DNA of 64,000 bases from Chryseobacterium sp. T16E-39 (GCF_002216065.1 NZ_CP022282.1:1054001-1118000), one strand, 5' to 3'. Positions 45,784 to 54,791 are shown, numbered from the stretch's first letter. Translations and numbers: made by a program. The notes: generated by a model from the sequence alone, not told the origin.

Positions 45784-47199
45784 TCAATCATTCGCCTTTT
45801 GATTTCTATTAATAAAATAATAAACCGGAAGTCCCAATAAAACCATCACAAATCCAGGCCACGTATATTGCTGTTTATAGATTAACAATAAAACACAAAA
45901 TCCTGTTCCTATTAACAGGTAAATAATAGGTGTAATTGGATATAACCATGTTTTATAAGGTCTTTCAAGATTAGGTTGTTTGCCCCTTAAGTAGATCACT
46001 CCAAAAACAGTAATCATATAAAAGAGAACAATCACAAAAGAGATCATATCCAGCAGGTTTCCATATTGGCCACTCAGACATAATAATGAAGCCCAAACTC
46101 CCTGCATCCAGAGTGCATTTCCCGGAACTTCATTTTTATTATTTTTTTCAGCTGACTGGAAGAACATTCCATCTTTTGCCATTGTTTGAAAAACCCTTGC
46201 TCCGGCTAAAATTAATCCGTTATTACATCCGAAAGTAGAAATCATAACCAGCAAAGCAATAATGATTGTTCCCGCACTTCCAAAAATATTATGGGAGGCA
46301 GCAACTGCTACTCTGTCGTTTGCTGCAAAAGCAATAGAGTCTCTGTCGAGGGCATTGAGATACACATAATTTACTGCTATGTATAAAATCATGACCGCCG
46401 AAGTACCATAGATCATTGATTTAACAACATTTTTCTTCGGATTTTCGATTTCACCGGATACGAAAGTAACACTTTCCCAAGCTACAGAACTAAAAACAGA
46501 ACCCACCATAGCTGCAGCAATACCCCCTAATAAAGTCATTCCCCCGATAGATTCCCATCCTTGTTTAAGAAAGTTCCCCTGTAAATCTTTTTTAAGATTA
46601 TTAAAAGAATCATAGCCAAAGTTAAAATTTTCGGAAAGATGTGATACATCTATTAAAATAAAGCCTGCAGCAATCAATCCTACTATTGCAATGATTTTAG
46701 AACCTGTAAAAATATTCTGTAATATTTTTCCACTTTCGACTCCTCTGGTATTGATATACGTTAGTAAAACAATAATCGCTATGGCTAATATCTGAATCCA
46801 TGTAATTTTAAACTCGCCACTTTGAAAAATAGCTTCCGCGTCGTTAAGTGCTGGGATAAGATACGCTGTAAACTTACCAAAAGCCATGGCTACAGCAGCA
46901 ATAGTTCCTGTCTGGATTACTGTAAAAAGACCCCATCCATACAAGAATCCCATCTTCTTTCCAAAGATTTCCTTAAGATAGGTATACTGACCTCCTGCTT
47001 TAGGAAACAATGCTGAAAGCTCCCCATAGCTTATAGCTGCTGCTACAGTCATTATTCCAGTAATTACCCATACAATAATCAGCCAATACCCGGAACCAAG
47101 ATTCCGCATCATATCTGCACTTACAATAAAGATTCCACTACCAATCATAGAACCCATTACTAACATAATGGCGTCCCAAAGTTTTAATTTTTTCTGCAT
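45784..47199 (-). CDS. APC-superfamily amino acid permease
   Basis: 471 residues with about 12 membrane helices. The N-terminal signature K-L-K-L-W-D-A-I-M-L-V-M-G-S-M-I-G-S-G-I-F-I carries the unwound helix 1 G-S-G-I substrate site; further G-E-L-S-A-L-F-P-K-A-G-G-Q-Y-T-Y is typical of the LAT/APC group. It imports or exchanges amino acids across the inner membrane; specificity is not readable. It has its own promoter and terminator. Confidence 0.94.
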   Translation of the reverse strand: MQKKLKLWDAIMLVMGSMIGSGIFIVSADMMRNLGSGYWLIIVWVITGIMTVAAAISYGELSALFPKAGGQYTYLKEIFGKKMGFLYGWGLFTVIQTGTIAAVAMAFGKFTAYLIPALNDAEAIFQSGEFKITWIQILAIAIIVLLTYINTRGVESGKILQNIFTGSKIIAIVGLIAAGFILIDVSHLSENFNFGYDSFNNLKKDLQGNFLKQGWESIGGMTLLGGIAAAMVGSVFSSVAWESVTFVSGEIENPKKNVVKSMIYGTSAVMILYIAVNYVYLNALDRDSIAFAANDRVAVAASHNIFGSAGTIIIALLVMISTFGCNNGLILAGARVFQTMAKDGMFFQSAEKNNKNEVPGNALWMQGVWASLLCLSGQYGNLLDMISFVIVLFYMITVFGVIYLRGKQPNLERPYKTWLYPITPIIYLLIGTGFCVLLLIYKQQYTWPGFVMVLLGLPVYYFINRNQKAND

Positions 47200-47215
47200 A
47201 GTTGTTTAGAGTTCC

Positions 47216-47223
47216 CAAATATA
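47216..47223 (-). promoter_or_regulatory. -7 promoter box TATATTTG for the permease
   Basis: Exact TAnnTTTG match on the minus strand, 16 bases before the ATG at 47199. Confidence 0.65.
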
Positions 47224-47319
47224 AACAAATATGTTTTTGATTTTGAATTTTGTGTAAAATTTAGTCATACGATTACTTTTTATCAATCATATCCCACTTA
47301 TTAATTCAATTTTTATTGT

Positions 47320-47327
47320 TATTTTTG
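47320..47327 (+). promoter_or_regulatory. -7 promoter box TATTTTTG for the DUF4920 gene
   Basis: Exact TAnnTTTG match 15 bases before the ATG at 47343. It lies inside the frame of the longer candidate start at 47316, ruling that start out. Confidence 0.6.
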
Positions 47328-47342
47328 AAAAAAATATTAAAA

Positions 47343-47858
47343 ATGAAATTCAAAGCTATATTATTTACGATTGCTATCAGTGCTTCTACTTTAGCATTTG
47401 CACAGGAGACTTCGCAAAAAAAGTTTTCTCCACCAGCCGGAAACGCTCTTGTAGGTGACACATATGGATCAGGAGTAGGCTCATCTGTAGAATCAAAAGC
47501 CATTACTGTTGAAAAATTGGGAAAGAAGCTTAAAAAAGAAAATAAAAAACTTGAGAATGTAGCCATAAAAGGAAAAGTCACTGATGTTTGTGAAAAGAAA
47601 GGATGCTGGCTAACTATTCAGACTGAAGATAATTCTCAATTCTTTGTAAAAATGAAGGACTATGCTTTCTTTGTTCCTACTGCTTTAAAAGGAAAAAATG
47701 TTGTCCTGGAAGGAAGTGCTGAGAGAAAAGTTATTTCTATTGATGAGCAGAAACATTATGCTGAGGATGCTAAAAAACCTCAATCAGAGATCGATGCAAT
47801 TACAACACCAAAAGAAGAAGTGAGATTCGTAGCAAATGGAATCAAAGTAGTAAACTAA
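47343..47858 (+). CDS. DUF4920 periplasmic protein
   Basis: 171 residues from the ATG at 47343 with a clean signal peptide (A-F-A-Q cleavage near 20). The core K-G-K-V-T-D-V-C-E-K-K-G-C-W-L (cysteines five apart) followed by F-F-V-K-M-K-D-Y-A-F-F-V-P is the DUF4920 signature, an OB-like beta domain. The cysteine pair could bind metal or form a disulphide; function unknown. It is monocistronic. Confidence 0.88.
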   Translation: MKFKAILFTIAISASTLAFAQETSQKKFSPPAGNALVGDTYGSGVGSSVESKAITVEKLGKKLKKENKKLENVAIKGKVTDVCEKKGCWLTIQTEDNSQFFVKMKDYAFFVPTALKGKNVVLEGSAERKVISIDEQKHYAEDAKKPQSEIDAITTPKEEVRFVANGIKVVN

Positions 47859-47889
47859 TTTATAGAATAACTCTATACGTAAAATGATA

Positions 47890-47918
47890 AAAAAGCGGAA
47901 CAAATTGTTCCGCTTTTT
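47890..47918. terminator. Bidirectional terminator between DUF4920 and M14 genes
   Basis: A 12-bp stem AAAAAGCGGAAC/GTTCCGCTTTTT with loop AAATT. Its right end touches the stop codon of the convergent carboxypeptidase gene. Confidence 0.85.
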
Positions 47919-49027
47919 TAATCTTCAATACTAAAGTTTACTTTTTCATCCAATTTCGGATACTTGGTGGGACCAACAAATTTCTTTCCTGTGCAGTCTA
48001 TTTCCAGCCATCCTTTTCTTTTTTTAACATCACCTACTTCCATAACAAAAGGAATGAAAGATAGATCATCTTTCCCCTCTTCCTTGATCTCTCTGTACTG
48101 AACAGCAATATCTAAAATACAAAGGTGATCCGTATTTAGTTTAACATTTCTGTAAACTATATCATAATGCGTTTCTTTATTTTCAGGAATATCCAGATAG
48201 GTTTCCCAACCAGCTATATCAGAATTTAACTCACTGATCGCTTCTAAAGCATAATATAATGCTATGGTATAATATTTTCTCGTTCCCTTTCTGGTATAGT
48301 CGTCTATAAAATGTCCTCCTTCAAACAAAATTGTAGGCATTCCTCCCTTGATGAAATTATCACCGGTAGAAGTTGGATAAAACTCATCTGAGTACCTTCC
48401 GATCTGGTTAGGAATAAGCTCTTTCAGGTGATTGTAAATACTGGCAATAACTGCCATGCACTTTTTCCTGTTGTAGGTTACTGTCCGTTCTTCATTTTCA
48501 GAAGGCGCTAAAAAGGAAAGCGTAGCAGGATGAATTCCATCTGTAGTAAAAATGGTTCTCTGTTCATGCAAGTTCAGCGCATAGTCGTATTTATTTTCAG
48601 ACACTATATCTTTAAGAAATTTAATCTCTTTACTAGCCTCATTATGGAAATCCCTATTAAGATCAATATCCGCAGCATTCAACCTTGTCCATCTTTCAGA
48701 ACCATCAGGATTTAACATAAAGATAAAATCAAGCTTAATACGACTCAACAAATTTTCTTTGATCTCCGGAGCTTTATCTAAACTTATCAACAAGTCCAAC
48801 ATGGCATGGGTAGCGTTTGATTCATTTCCATGCATTTGCGACCATGCAAGTATCTTAATATCGCCAGTTCCAACGCTTAGTTTATAAATAGGTTTATCTA
48901 GATACGATTTTCCAATCTCCTGAATGTAATCGCTGAGATTCGCTTGTAGGTAAGAAAATAATTTTTCAGGGGAAATATAACGATTAGGGAAATTGGGATT
49001 TTGATGATAGATATGTTCAAAGTTCAT
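47918..49027 (-). CDS. M14-family zinc carboxypeptidase
   Basis: 369 residues without a signal peptide. Zinc ligands H66 and E69 (Q-M-H-G-N-E-S-N) and H154 (L-N-L-H-E-Q-R). The N-P-D-G-S-E-R-W-T-R and N-R-D-F-H motifs follow the M14 core; the catalytic Glu is probably in I-L-F-E-G-G-H-F. It removes C-terminal residues from peptides or acts on peptidoglycan-type amides; substrate unknown. The last ~110 residues form an extra beta-rich domain. It precedes the 830-bp non-coding stretch. Confidence 0.93.
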   Translation of the reverse strand: MNFEHIYHQNPNFPNRYISPEKLFSYLQANLSDYIQEIGKSYLDKPIYKLSVGTGDIKILAWSQMHGNESNATHAMLDLLISLDKAPEIKENLLSRIKLDFIFMLNPDGSERWTRLNAADIDLNRDFHNEASKEIKFLKDIVSENKYDYALNLHEQRTIFTTDGIHPATLSFLAPSENEERTVTYNRKKCMAVIASIYNHLKELIPNQIGRYSDEFYPTSTGDNFIKGGMPTILFEGGHFIDDYTRKGTRKYYTIALYYALEAISELNSDIAGWETYLDIPENKETHYDIVYRNVKLNTDHLCILDIAVQYREIKEEGKDDLSFIPFVMEVGDVKKRKGWLEIDCTGKKFVGPTKYPKLDEKVNFSIED

Positions 49028-49859
49028 CTGAATAATAGTTTACATGAGTCAAAAATAACCATTTTTAGACAGAAAAAGAAATTAACATTTGTAACCTGAT
49101 TAAACAATGTAAATTGCCATTTTGTCTGTGGATAAAATTGTGGATTGCTAATAATTCAAATCTATTTATTTAAATAATTAATAATCAATAATTTACATCG
49201 TTTATATAAGACGCTTAATTAACCTTACTTTAAGTGTAAAATGCCTTATTTATCAACAATTGAGTGTAATTCTTTTAAACAAATAAAATGGGGATAACAC
49301 AACATTAATTGAATTTATACAAATGTGAATTGTGGATTATTTTTCAATTTACATCATGAATTTCTTTAAAATTGATCATAAAACTATTGATGTAACTGAG
49401 CTCCATACCAGAGTAATATAGATGTTTACCGATATTCGCTATAAAGGTCTGTTATTAGACTTACAGACCTTTAACATTTCCATTTTTAAGCATCATATAT
49501 GTCGTTTATCTATATAATCAGCTTCTTAGACTATCTCCCACTCTTTAACTACTCTAAATTCAGTAAATAATTACACAAATACCCGTATCACGATGTTTGG
49601 CTGAATTACTGATGAAGAATTTAATCAATAAGTCATTTATCTAATCTATTACTTTAAGTGGTTTATCAAAAATTGGAATTTGAGGATACATTGTTGACAA
49701 AAAAGCAATCGTAAATTTTATCAACATTATAAATAGTTGTTTATCAGTAAAATATGTAATTTACTTTTGTATACTTAATAACTTTAAAATCATTTACATT
49801 TGTATTTTGCATTTGTAAACTTTATCTTTACATTTGTAAAGTGATTAAAAGCTTATTAT
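49028..49859. other. 832-bp AT-rich non-coding region with DnaA-box cluster (candidate replication origin)
   Basis: No gene in any frame. TTATCCACA-type boxes: exact at 49127-49135 (minus), one-mismatch at 49250-49258, 49289-49297 (minus), 49331-49339 (minus) and 49718-49726. A weaker one is at 49139-49147. Very AT-rich tracts lie between. This resembles an oriC layout, but neither dnaA nor dnaN is adjacent and gene strand does not switch here. It may instead be a DnaA-titrating or regulatory region. Near the right end are the palindromes listed separately. Confidence 0.4.
49791..49840 (+). promoter_or_regulatory. Cluster of TTTACA-TT-TGTAAA palindromes before the HTH gene
   Basis: A perfect palindrome TTTACATTTGTAAA at 49827-49840 is preceded by two partial copies (TTTACATTTGTATT from 49794; GCATTTGTAAAC from 49809). 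TAnnTTTG-type boxes overlap them (TACATTTG 49795-49802). This is the arrangement of an operator bound by the adjacent regulator. Confidence 0.55.
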
Positions 49860-50399
49860 ATGAGTTTAAATGAAAGAATTTCCAAAGTTATAGAGTATTC
49901 GAGACTCACTCCTTCTGAATTTGCTGATGAGATTGATGTACAGCGTTCTTCTATTTCTCATATTACCTCAGGAAGAAACAAACCTTCTTTAGAGTTTATC
50001 ATTAAAATAAAATCTCACTTCCCAGAAATCCTTTGGGACTGGTTAGTGAATGGTGATGGTGAAATGTTGAAGTCCGCTCTACCTGAAACTTCCGAACCAA
50101 TCGCACAGGAAACAGATGAAGAGACATTGAAACCAACCTCACTTCCTGATTTATTTACCATGATGAATAATGATGAAGATTTTGGAATGGAAGAAACTGA
50201 AACTGCCCCTCCAAAACAGGCCTTCCGAGAATCTCCTGTACCGTACAAAGTTCAATCCCAGGAAAAAATAACCGATTCTCAGCGATTAGAAAAACCTTAC
50301 GATCAAAAAACAAATCAAGTCATTGAAAATCAGTCTAATAAGATAAAAAGAATTGTTTTGTTCTATGAAAATGGAAAATTCGAAAGTTTTGAGCCATAA
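49860..50399 (+). CDS. XRE-family HTH regulator with long non-enzymatic tail
   Basis: 179 residues. Cro/CI-type HTH at about 6-66: T-P-S-E-F-A-D-E-I-D-V-Q-R-S-S-I-S-H-I-T-S-G-R-N-K-P-S-L-E. The acidic, proline-containing middle (about 70-150) looks disordered, and a short C-terminal strand I-K-R-I-V-L-F-Y-E-N-G-K-F-E-S-F ends the protein. No peptidase or ligand domain, so it is not a LexA/CI repressor. The palindromes upstream suggest autoregulation. The same N-terminal type is common in Flavobacteriia; targets unknown. Confidence 0.85.
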   Translation: MSLNERISKVIEYSRLTPSEFADEIDVQRSSISHITSGRNKPSLEFIIKIKSHFPEILWDWLVNGDGEMLKSALPETSEPIAQETDEETLKPTSLPDLFTMMNNDEDFGMEETETAPPKQAFRESPVPYKVQSQEKITDSQRLEKPYDQKTNQVIENQSNKIKRIVLFYENGKFESFEP

Positions 50400-50427
50400 A
50401 AACCTGACCAACTTGTTGATCAGGTTA
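50398..50427 (-). terminator. Terminator after the T9SS cargo gene
   Basis: On the minus strand AACCTGATCAAC pairs with GTTGGTCAGGTT and is followed by TTTTT. It lies between convergent genes. Confidence 0.75.
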
Positions 50428-50454
50428 AAAAATATTTGAAGAAGAATACTAAAC

Positions 50455-51474
50455 TTACTCTTTTAGAAGTTTAGTCATTTTTGTTATTTCATTGCTTTTA
50501 ATTTTCAGAATATAACTTCCTTTGGGAAGATCAGAAACAGTATACTCTTCGGCACCCTTTAATGTTCTCACCAATTTTCCTGACATGTCAATTATTTCGA
50601 TGGTATTGATTTTTAATTTTTCAGGGTTATTAATTTTGAACTGATCTTTTACCGGATTCGGATACACCTGAATTCTATTATCATACTGCATTACTTCGCT
50701 TGTCCCCAATGTTGTTGCTGTAAATGTAATGATAAATGGCATATCCACTGTATAATCTGGAGCTGAAGCTGGGTTTCCATCATCAATTAATGGAATCCAT
50801 GCATCGGTTATTGCATTATTTTGTTTTGCATTAAAGCTTGCAAGCCCTCTACTTCCGGGTATTGTCACAGAAGGTAAGAATCCAGCATTCGCTGTAACAG
50901 TATTTTGCAACTGATATTTTATCCAGTAGGTACCTGCATTTAAAGTGACAGGTGTGCTCGCTGTAATTTTCCAAATTTTCCTTGTTGTTCCCGGAGCAGA
51001 CGTTGAAGTTGGAACCTGACTATTAAATATTCTATACATATTGGCGTCCACGCCAGCCGTATACCTGTTCGTTGTGTCATTTCCAAAAACACTTACAGCA
51101 CCTGATACAGAAGGATCAGAGCTAAATATATTTACGCGTGCTGTGTTAAAAGGAGATGAAGTCCCTGTATAGCCCGTTTGATAAGCAAAAAAATCTATCG
51201 TCGTAATCTGCCATTGTGCACCTGCCGGAATTGTAAAATCATCCGCAAGAAAATAGCTTGTTGTAGGTGAACTGTAAGTTCCTCCATATCCGGAACTTGT
51301 ATTAGATTCTGTAGTATTTCCTGTATTATTCTGAACTTCAGACCATGTGTATCCAGTAGGTGCAGCAACACCACTTTTCGAAGTAGCTCCAGTACTTAAA
51401 CCTCCATTATTGTAGGTTTGTGCTAAGGTAAAGTTGGCTATTACACTAATAGCAACAAGTAAAATTTTTTTCAT
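50455..51474 (-). CDS. Secreted protein with type A T9SS sorting domain
   Basis: 339 residues: signal peptide (cleavage after T-L-A near 18), a Ser/Thr/Asn-rich beta domain of ~230 residues (Y-F-L-A-D-D-F-T-I-P-A-G and Y-W-I-K-Y-Q-L fragments resemble lectin-like or jelly-roll strands), and a C-terminal type A sorting domain from about 262: I-Q-V-Y-P-N-P-V-K-D ... D-L-P-K-G-S-Y-I-L-K-I. It is exported across the outer membrane by T9SS and usually attached to the surface. The function of the middle domain is unknown. Confidence 0.85.
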   Translation of the reverse strand: MKKILLVAISVIANFTLAQTYNNGGLSTGATSKSGVAAPTGYTWSEVQNNTGNTTESNTSSGYGGTYSSPTTSYFLADDFTIPAGAQWQITTIDFFAYQTGYTGTSSPFNTARVNIFSSDPSVSGAVSVFGNDTTNRYTAGVDANMYRIFNSQVPTSTSAPGTTRKIWKITASTPVTLNAGTYWIKYQLQNTVTANAGFLPSVTIPGSRGLASFNAKQNNAITDAWIPLIDDGNPASAPDYTVDMPFIITFTATTLGTSEVMQYDNRIQVYPNPVKDQFKINNPEKLKINTIEIIDMSGKLVRTLKGAEEYTVSDLPKGSYILKIKSNEITKMTKLLKE

Positions 51475-51498
51475 TTATTATTTTTTTAATGTGTTAAT

Positions 51499-51506
51499 CA
51501 AATATA
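51499..51506 (-). promoter_or_regulatory. -7 promoter box TATATTTG for the T9SS cargo gene
   Basis: Exact TAnnTTTG match on the minus strand, 24 bases before the ATG at 51474. Confidence 0.6.
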
Positions 51507-51616
51507 TGAAAATACAATACAATTAACAATAAAAATCAAATAATAATGAATTATCCATATCACATCCTGTCTGCGTATTGGATTTACACAATATTCTATA
51601 TTTTAATAATCAGAAA

Positions 51617-51641
51617 AAAGCCTCACAATTTGTGAGGCTTT
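51617..51641 (-). terminator. Terminator after the proline dehydrogenase gene
   Basis: A 12-bp stem AAAGCCTCACAA/TTGTGAGGCTTT, followed on the minus strand by a T-run (TTTTTTC). Confidence 0.8.
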
Positions 51642-51659
51642 AAAACAAATATTATTTTT

Positions 51660-52832
51660 TTATCTATTGCTTTTTCTTCTATCCAGCTCTTTCTTTATGA
51701 GCCCTAACTCTCTACCCGTCTGTCCGGCTACAGAAGTATTTTCCCTTGCTCTTCTCGTAAGATAAGGCACAACATCTTTTACAGGTCCATAAGGAAGGTA
51801 TTTAGCCACGTTATAGCCTTTATCTGACAGATAGAAGGTAATATTATCACTCATCCCGTAAAGCTGTCCAAAATAGATATGAGGATTACCCGTTTCAAGA
51901 GATTTTACTTTCATTTTATCCATCACCAACTCAGAAGAAATTTCATTATGTGTTCCAAAGAATGCAGAAACTTTATCCAAATGATTCATTACAAAATCAA
52001 TTCCTGCATTATAATTCTTATCCGTAGCTTCTTTGGTAGGCTGTATAGGATCAGCATATCCTTTCTGTTCTGCTCTCGCTCTTTCTTTTTCCATATAAGC
52101 TCCACGAACTATTTTATACCCTATAAAATAATTCTTATCTCTTGCTCTTTGCAGATGACCTTCCATATACTCTAATCTTCCAGTCCTATACATCTGAATC
52201 GTATTCCAGACAATAGGTTTTTCCTGATTATACTTTTCCATCATCTCTTCACAAAGATGATCTGCCGCATCCTGCATCCATGTCTCTTCAGCATCTACCA
52301 TCACTTTTTTATCATGCTCATGGCAAAGCTTACAAACCTCATCAAATCTTTTTACAACTCTTTCCCATTCTTCTTTTTGACTGGAAGTTAATTCTGCATT
52401 TTTACCAACTGCTTCATACAGATCAATTCTTCCAAAGGCCGTAGGTTTAAAAACGATAAAAGGGATCGCCGGATTTCCTACTGAAAACCTTATGATATCT
52501 TTAATTTCCTTACAAACTGCATCAAAAGTTTCTTCATCTTCCTTTCCTTCAATTGAATAGTCGAAAATACTTCCAACTCCTCTTTTGAAAAGTTGTTTTA
52601 CCACTTTCATACTTTCTTCCCTCGTTTCACCGCCACAGAATTGCTCGAATAAAGTATTCTTCACAATTCCTGTAACAAAAGGGAAATTATTATGAACCGT
52701 AAAATTTAGAATAGAAGTTCCAACACTTGTTAAAGCAGGCTGTTCAATCATTTTAAACATCCAGTACGCTTTTCTTAATTGTGCATCTGTTTTGTCTGCA
52801 AATGCAACTTTAGTATCGTTAAAAATGGGCAT
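51660..52832 (-). CDS. Proline dehydrogenase
   Basis: 390 residues of the monofunctional proline dehydrogenase TIM barrel. Landmarks: K-V-M-V-D-A-E-E-T-W-M-Q (about 174-185), N-T-I-Q-M-Y, Y-K-I-V-R-G-A-Y-M-E-K-E-R, F-G-T-H-N, and the C-terminal Y-G-P-V-K-D-V-V-P-Y-L-T-R-R-A-R-E-N-T, all in contact with FAD or substrate in the family. It oxidises proline to pyrroline-5-carboxylate at the membrane; the P5C dehydrogenase is not in the window. Own promoter and terminator. Confidence 0.95.
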   Translation of the reverse strand: MPIFNDTKVAFADKTDAQLRKAYWMFKMIEQPALTSVGTSILNFTVHNNFPFVTGIVKNTLFEQFCGGETREESMKVVKQLFKRGVGSIFDYSIEGKEDEETFDAVCKEIKDIIRFSVGNPAIPFIVFKPTAFGRIDLYEAVGKNAELTSSQKEEWERVVKRFDEVCKLCHEHDKKVMVDAEETWMQDAADHLCEEMMEKYNQEKPIVWNTIQMYRTGRLEYMEGHLQRARDKNYFIGYKIVRGAYMEKERARAEQKGYADPIQPTKEATDKNYNAGIDFVMNHLDKVSAFFGTHNEISSELVMDKMKVKSLETGNPHIYFGQLYGMSDNITFYLSDKGYNVAKYLPYGPVKDVVPYLTRRARENTSVAGQTGRELGLIKKELDRRKSNR

Positions 52833-52856
52833 TCCTTTTTATTAAATTTAATTTCG

Positions 52857-52864
52857 CAAAGGTA
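52857..52864 (-). promoter_or_regulatory. -7 promoter box TACCTTTG for proline dehydrogenase
   Basis: Exact TAnnTTTG match on the minus strand, 24 bases before the ATG at 52832. Confidence 0.6.
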
Positions 52865-52895
52865 CTAATAACCTTAGTCTTTTAAAAAATATTTT

Positions 52896-53825
52896 TTATA
52901 ATTTACTTTCAATTCCATTTAAAAGCATCGCAATAATTCCAATAAAGACCCAAAGCCTTAATATATTTAATGTAATGAAGATACTTTTTCTGGAGTAATT
53001 GAGCAGCAAATAGATGCATATAATCATCACAAACATTCCGCCTGTAAAGTAATAAGCCATAAATCCTGAAATTCCTGTTCTCATCACAAGCTTCATAGAA
53101 ACAGCCATTGTAATCACGAGCAAAGAAACAATAATGACCTTTGTGGTTTTATTCTTAAAATAATTAGGGATTGTAGTGTATCCAAACGCTTTATCTACAC
53201 TCTTTGTTAATGTATCTTTTACAATATCAATGCATAAAAGAATAAGAAAAAGAAAGATTGCCATTAAAAGAACTTTTTTAGAAAAAGTTTCATAATAAAC
53301 CATCATTCCAAAAAACGGATAAAGTGTAAGACTTACAAAAGTAAGATTATTGAGGATTAAAATACGACTGAGCTTATGGCTGTAAAACCACATAAAAAAC
53401 TGATAAATAAGAAAGAAAATAAAGACATTATGTGAAATAAACCAGGCCACTCCCAAAGAAATAACGCTTAATACCAGATAAGCATAGAGAAAATATTTTT
53501 GGGCAATAAAGCTTTGTATTCTTGTCCTAAATGGTTTTACAACGTGATCCTTTTCAAAATCGTAAAATTGATTGATAATACCACCCGCTAAAATAGTTAA
53601 GACAGTACAGAATATAATCCCGTGAACCTTAAAATCAAATACAAACTTCCGAAAGCTTTCCTCTTGATTAAACAAAAAAAATGTAGATACATAAAGGGCA
53701 AACGTAAGTAAAACAGCTACAAAAAACCTGGCACCTAAAAGAAAGCCCACGAACTGTGAGAATCTATAAAATAAAGATTTTGATACATAATTTTTTGATT
53801 GGAAACTTTCTTTTTCAGAATTCAT
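52896..53825 (-). CDS. UbiA-family prenyltransferase
   Basis: 309 residues with about eight membrane helices and both aspartate-rich motifs of the UbiA superfamily: N85-Q-F-Y-D89-F-E-K-D93 and D200-I-V-K-D204 with D211. It transfers a prenyl chain to an acceptor. The sequence is nearer the geranylgeranylglycerol-phosphate/chlorophyll-synthase-like group than MenA, which is encoded separately here. The acceptor is unknown. The gene starts 11 bases after the mevalonate kinase gene, so prenyl supply and transfer may be linked. Confidence 0.85.
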   Translation of the reverse strand: MNSEKESFQSKNYVSKSLFYRFSQFVGFLLGARFFVAVLLTFALYVSTFFLFNQEESFRKFVFDFKVHGIIFCTVLTILAGGIINQFYDFEKDHVVKPFRTRIQSFIAQKYFLYAYLVLSVISLGVAWFISHNVFIFFLIYQFFMWFYSHKLSRILILNNLTFVSLTLYPFFGMMVYYETFSKKVLLMAIFLFLILLCIDIVKDTLTKSVDKAFGYTTIPNYFKNKTTKVIIVSLLVITMAVSMKLVMRTGISGFMAYYFTGGMFVMIICIYLLLNYSRKSIFITLNILRLWVFIGIIAMLLNGIESKL

Positions 53826-53836
53826 TCCCAGCCTAT

Positions 53837-54763
53837 TTAGAATCTGTAAATTACCTCTTTGTTAAAACCGTCAAGCATTTTTTCAGCTTTTTCATAGTCC
53901 TTTGTGAAGCCTAAAATATAGCCTCCACCGCCGCTTCCGCACAGTTTAAGATAATATGCATTAGAATCCAGCCCCTTTTTCCAAATATTAAAAATACTTT
54001 CAGGAATCATTGGACGAAAATGCTCATAGGCCCAGTGTGAAAGCTTCTTAAGATTTCTAAAAAAAGGATTCATATCTTTTTTAAGGAAAGACTCAATACA
54101 TGCGTTATTATATCGAATAAATTCTTCTTTCAATGTTTTACGAAACCCTTCTGTTTTCATTTTTTCAAAGAAAATCTGAATCATAGGTCCTGTTTCGCCT
54201 GTCATTCCAGAGTCAATAAGGAAGATTGCTCCTTTTCCTTTTTCACCATCCGGAATGGAAACTCTATCCAAATTTTCCTTATTTTCAATAAGGATAGGAA
54301 GATTCATATAACAGATCAAAGGATCCATTCCTGAACTTTTTCCATGGAAATAGCTTTCCATTTCACCAAAGACAGCTTTTAATTTCTTAAGATTGTCTTT
54401 AGAGATATTTTCAGGGTTCAATTTATTCATTGAATAGCGCTCAAAAACGGCAGCAACCAATGCTCCGGAACTTCCTACTCCATATCCCTGTGGAATATTG
54501 GAATCAAAGAAAAGTCCGTTTGAAATATCTTTTTTAAAACTTTCAATATTAAGTTTGAAATCATCTGAAAGATCAAGTTCTGCAAGAAAATCGGAATATT
54601 TCTGTAGGTGTTGATTTGATTTTAATTCAAATTCAGAATTCAGATCAGAGAATTTTAAAGCTCCTTTGTAAAAGCTATAAGGTACAACAAGCCCCTGGGA
54701 ATCTTCTATCATCCCATATTCTCCAAACAGAATTATTTTTGCGTAAAATAGAGGGTTCGTCAT
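53837..54763 (-). CDS. GHMP kinase, probable mevalonate kinase
   Basis: 308 residues. The GHMP ATP loop P-Q-G-Y-G-V-G-S-S-G is at 91-100; H-G-K-S-S-G-M-D (140-147) holds the catalytic Asp147 as in mevalonate kinases, and L-C-G-S-G-G-G-G near 275 is the C-terminal motif. N-terminus A-K-I-I-L-F-G-E-Y fits the family. It phosphorylates mevalonate to phosphomevalonate, consistent with the mevalonate route used by Flavobacteriia. Other GHMP substrates cannot be fully excluded. First gene of the unit with the UbiA gene. Confidence 0.85.
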   Translation of the reverse strand: MTNPLFYAKIILFGEYGMIEDSQGLVVPYSFYKGALKFSDLNSEFELKSNQHLQKYSDFLAELDLSDDFKLNIESFKKDISNGLFFDSNIPQGYGVGSSGALVAAVFERYSMNKLNPENISKDNLKKLKAVFGEMESYFHGKSSGMDPLICYMNLPILIENKENLDRVSIPDGEKGKGAIFLIDSGMTGETGPMIQIFFEKMKTEGFRKTLKEEFIRYNNACIESFLKKDMNPFFRNLKKLSHWAYEHFRPMIPESIFNIWKKGLDSNAYYLKLCGSGGGGYILGFTKDYEKAEKMLDGFNKEVIYRF

Positions 54764-54783
54764 TTTGACAATAAATCTTTTTG

Positions 54784-54791
54784 CAAATTTA
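54784..54791 (-). promoter_or_regulatory. -7 promoter box TAAATTTG for the kinase-UbiA unit
   Basis: Exact TAnnTTTG match on the minus strand, 20 bases before the ATG at 54763. Confidence 0.6.

Noticed and set aside
47316..47342. Longer start for the DUF4920 gene
   Set aside because: The promoter box lies within it and the signal peptide begins cleanly at 47343.
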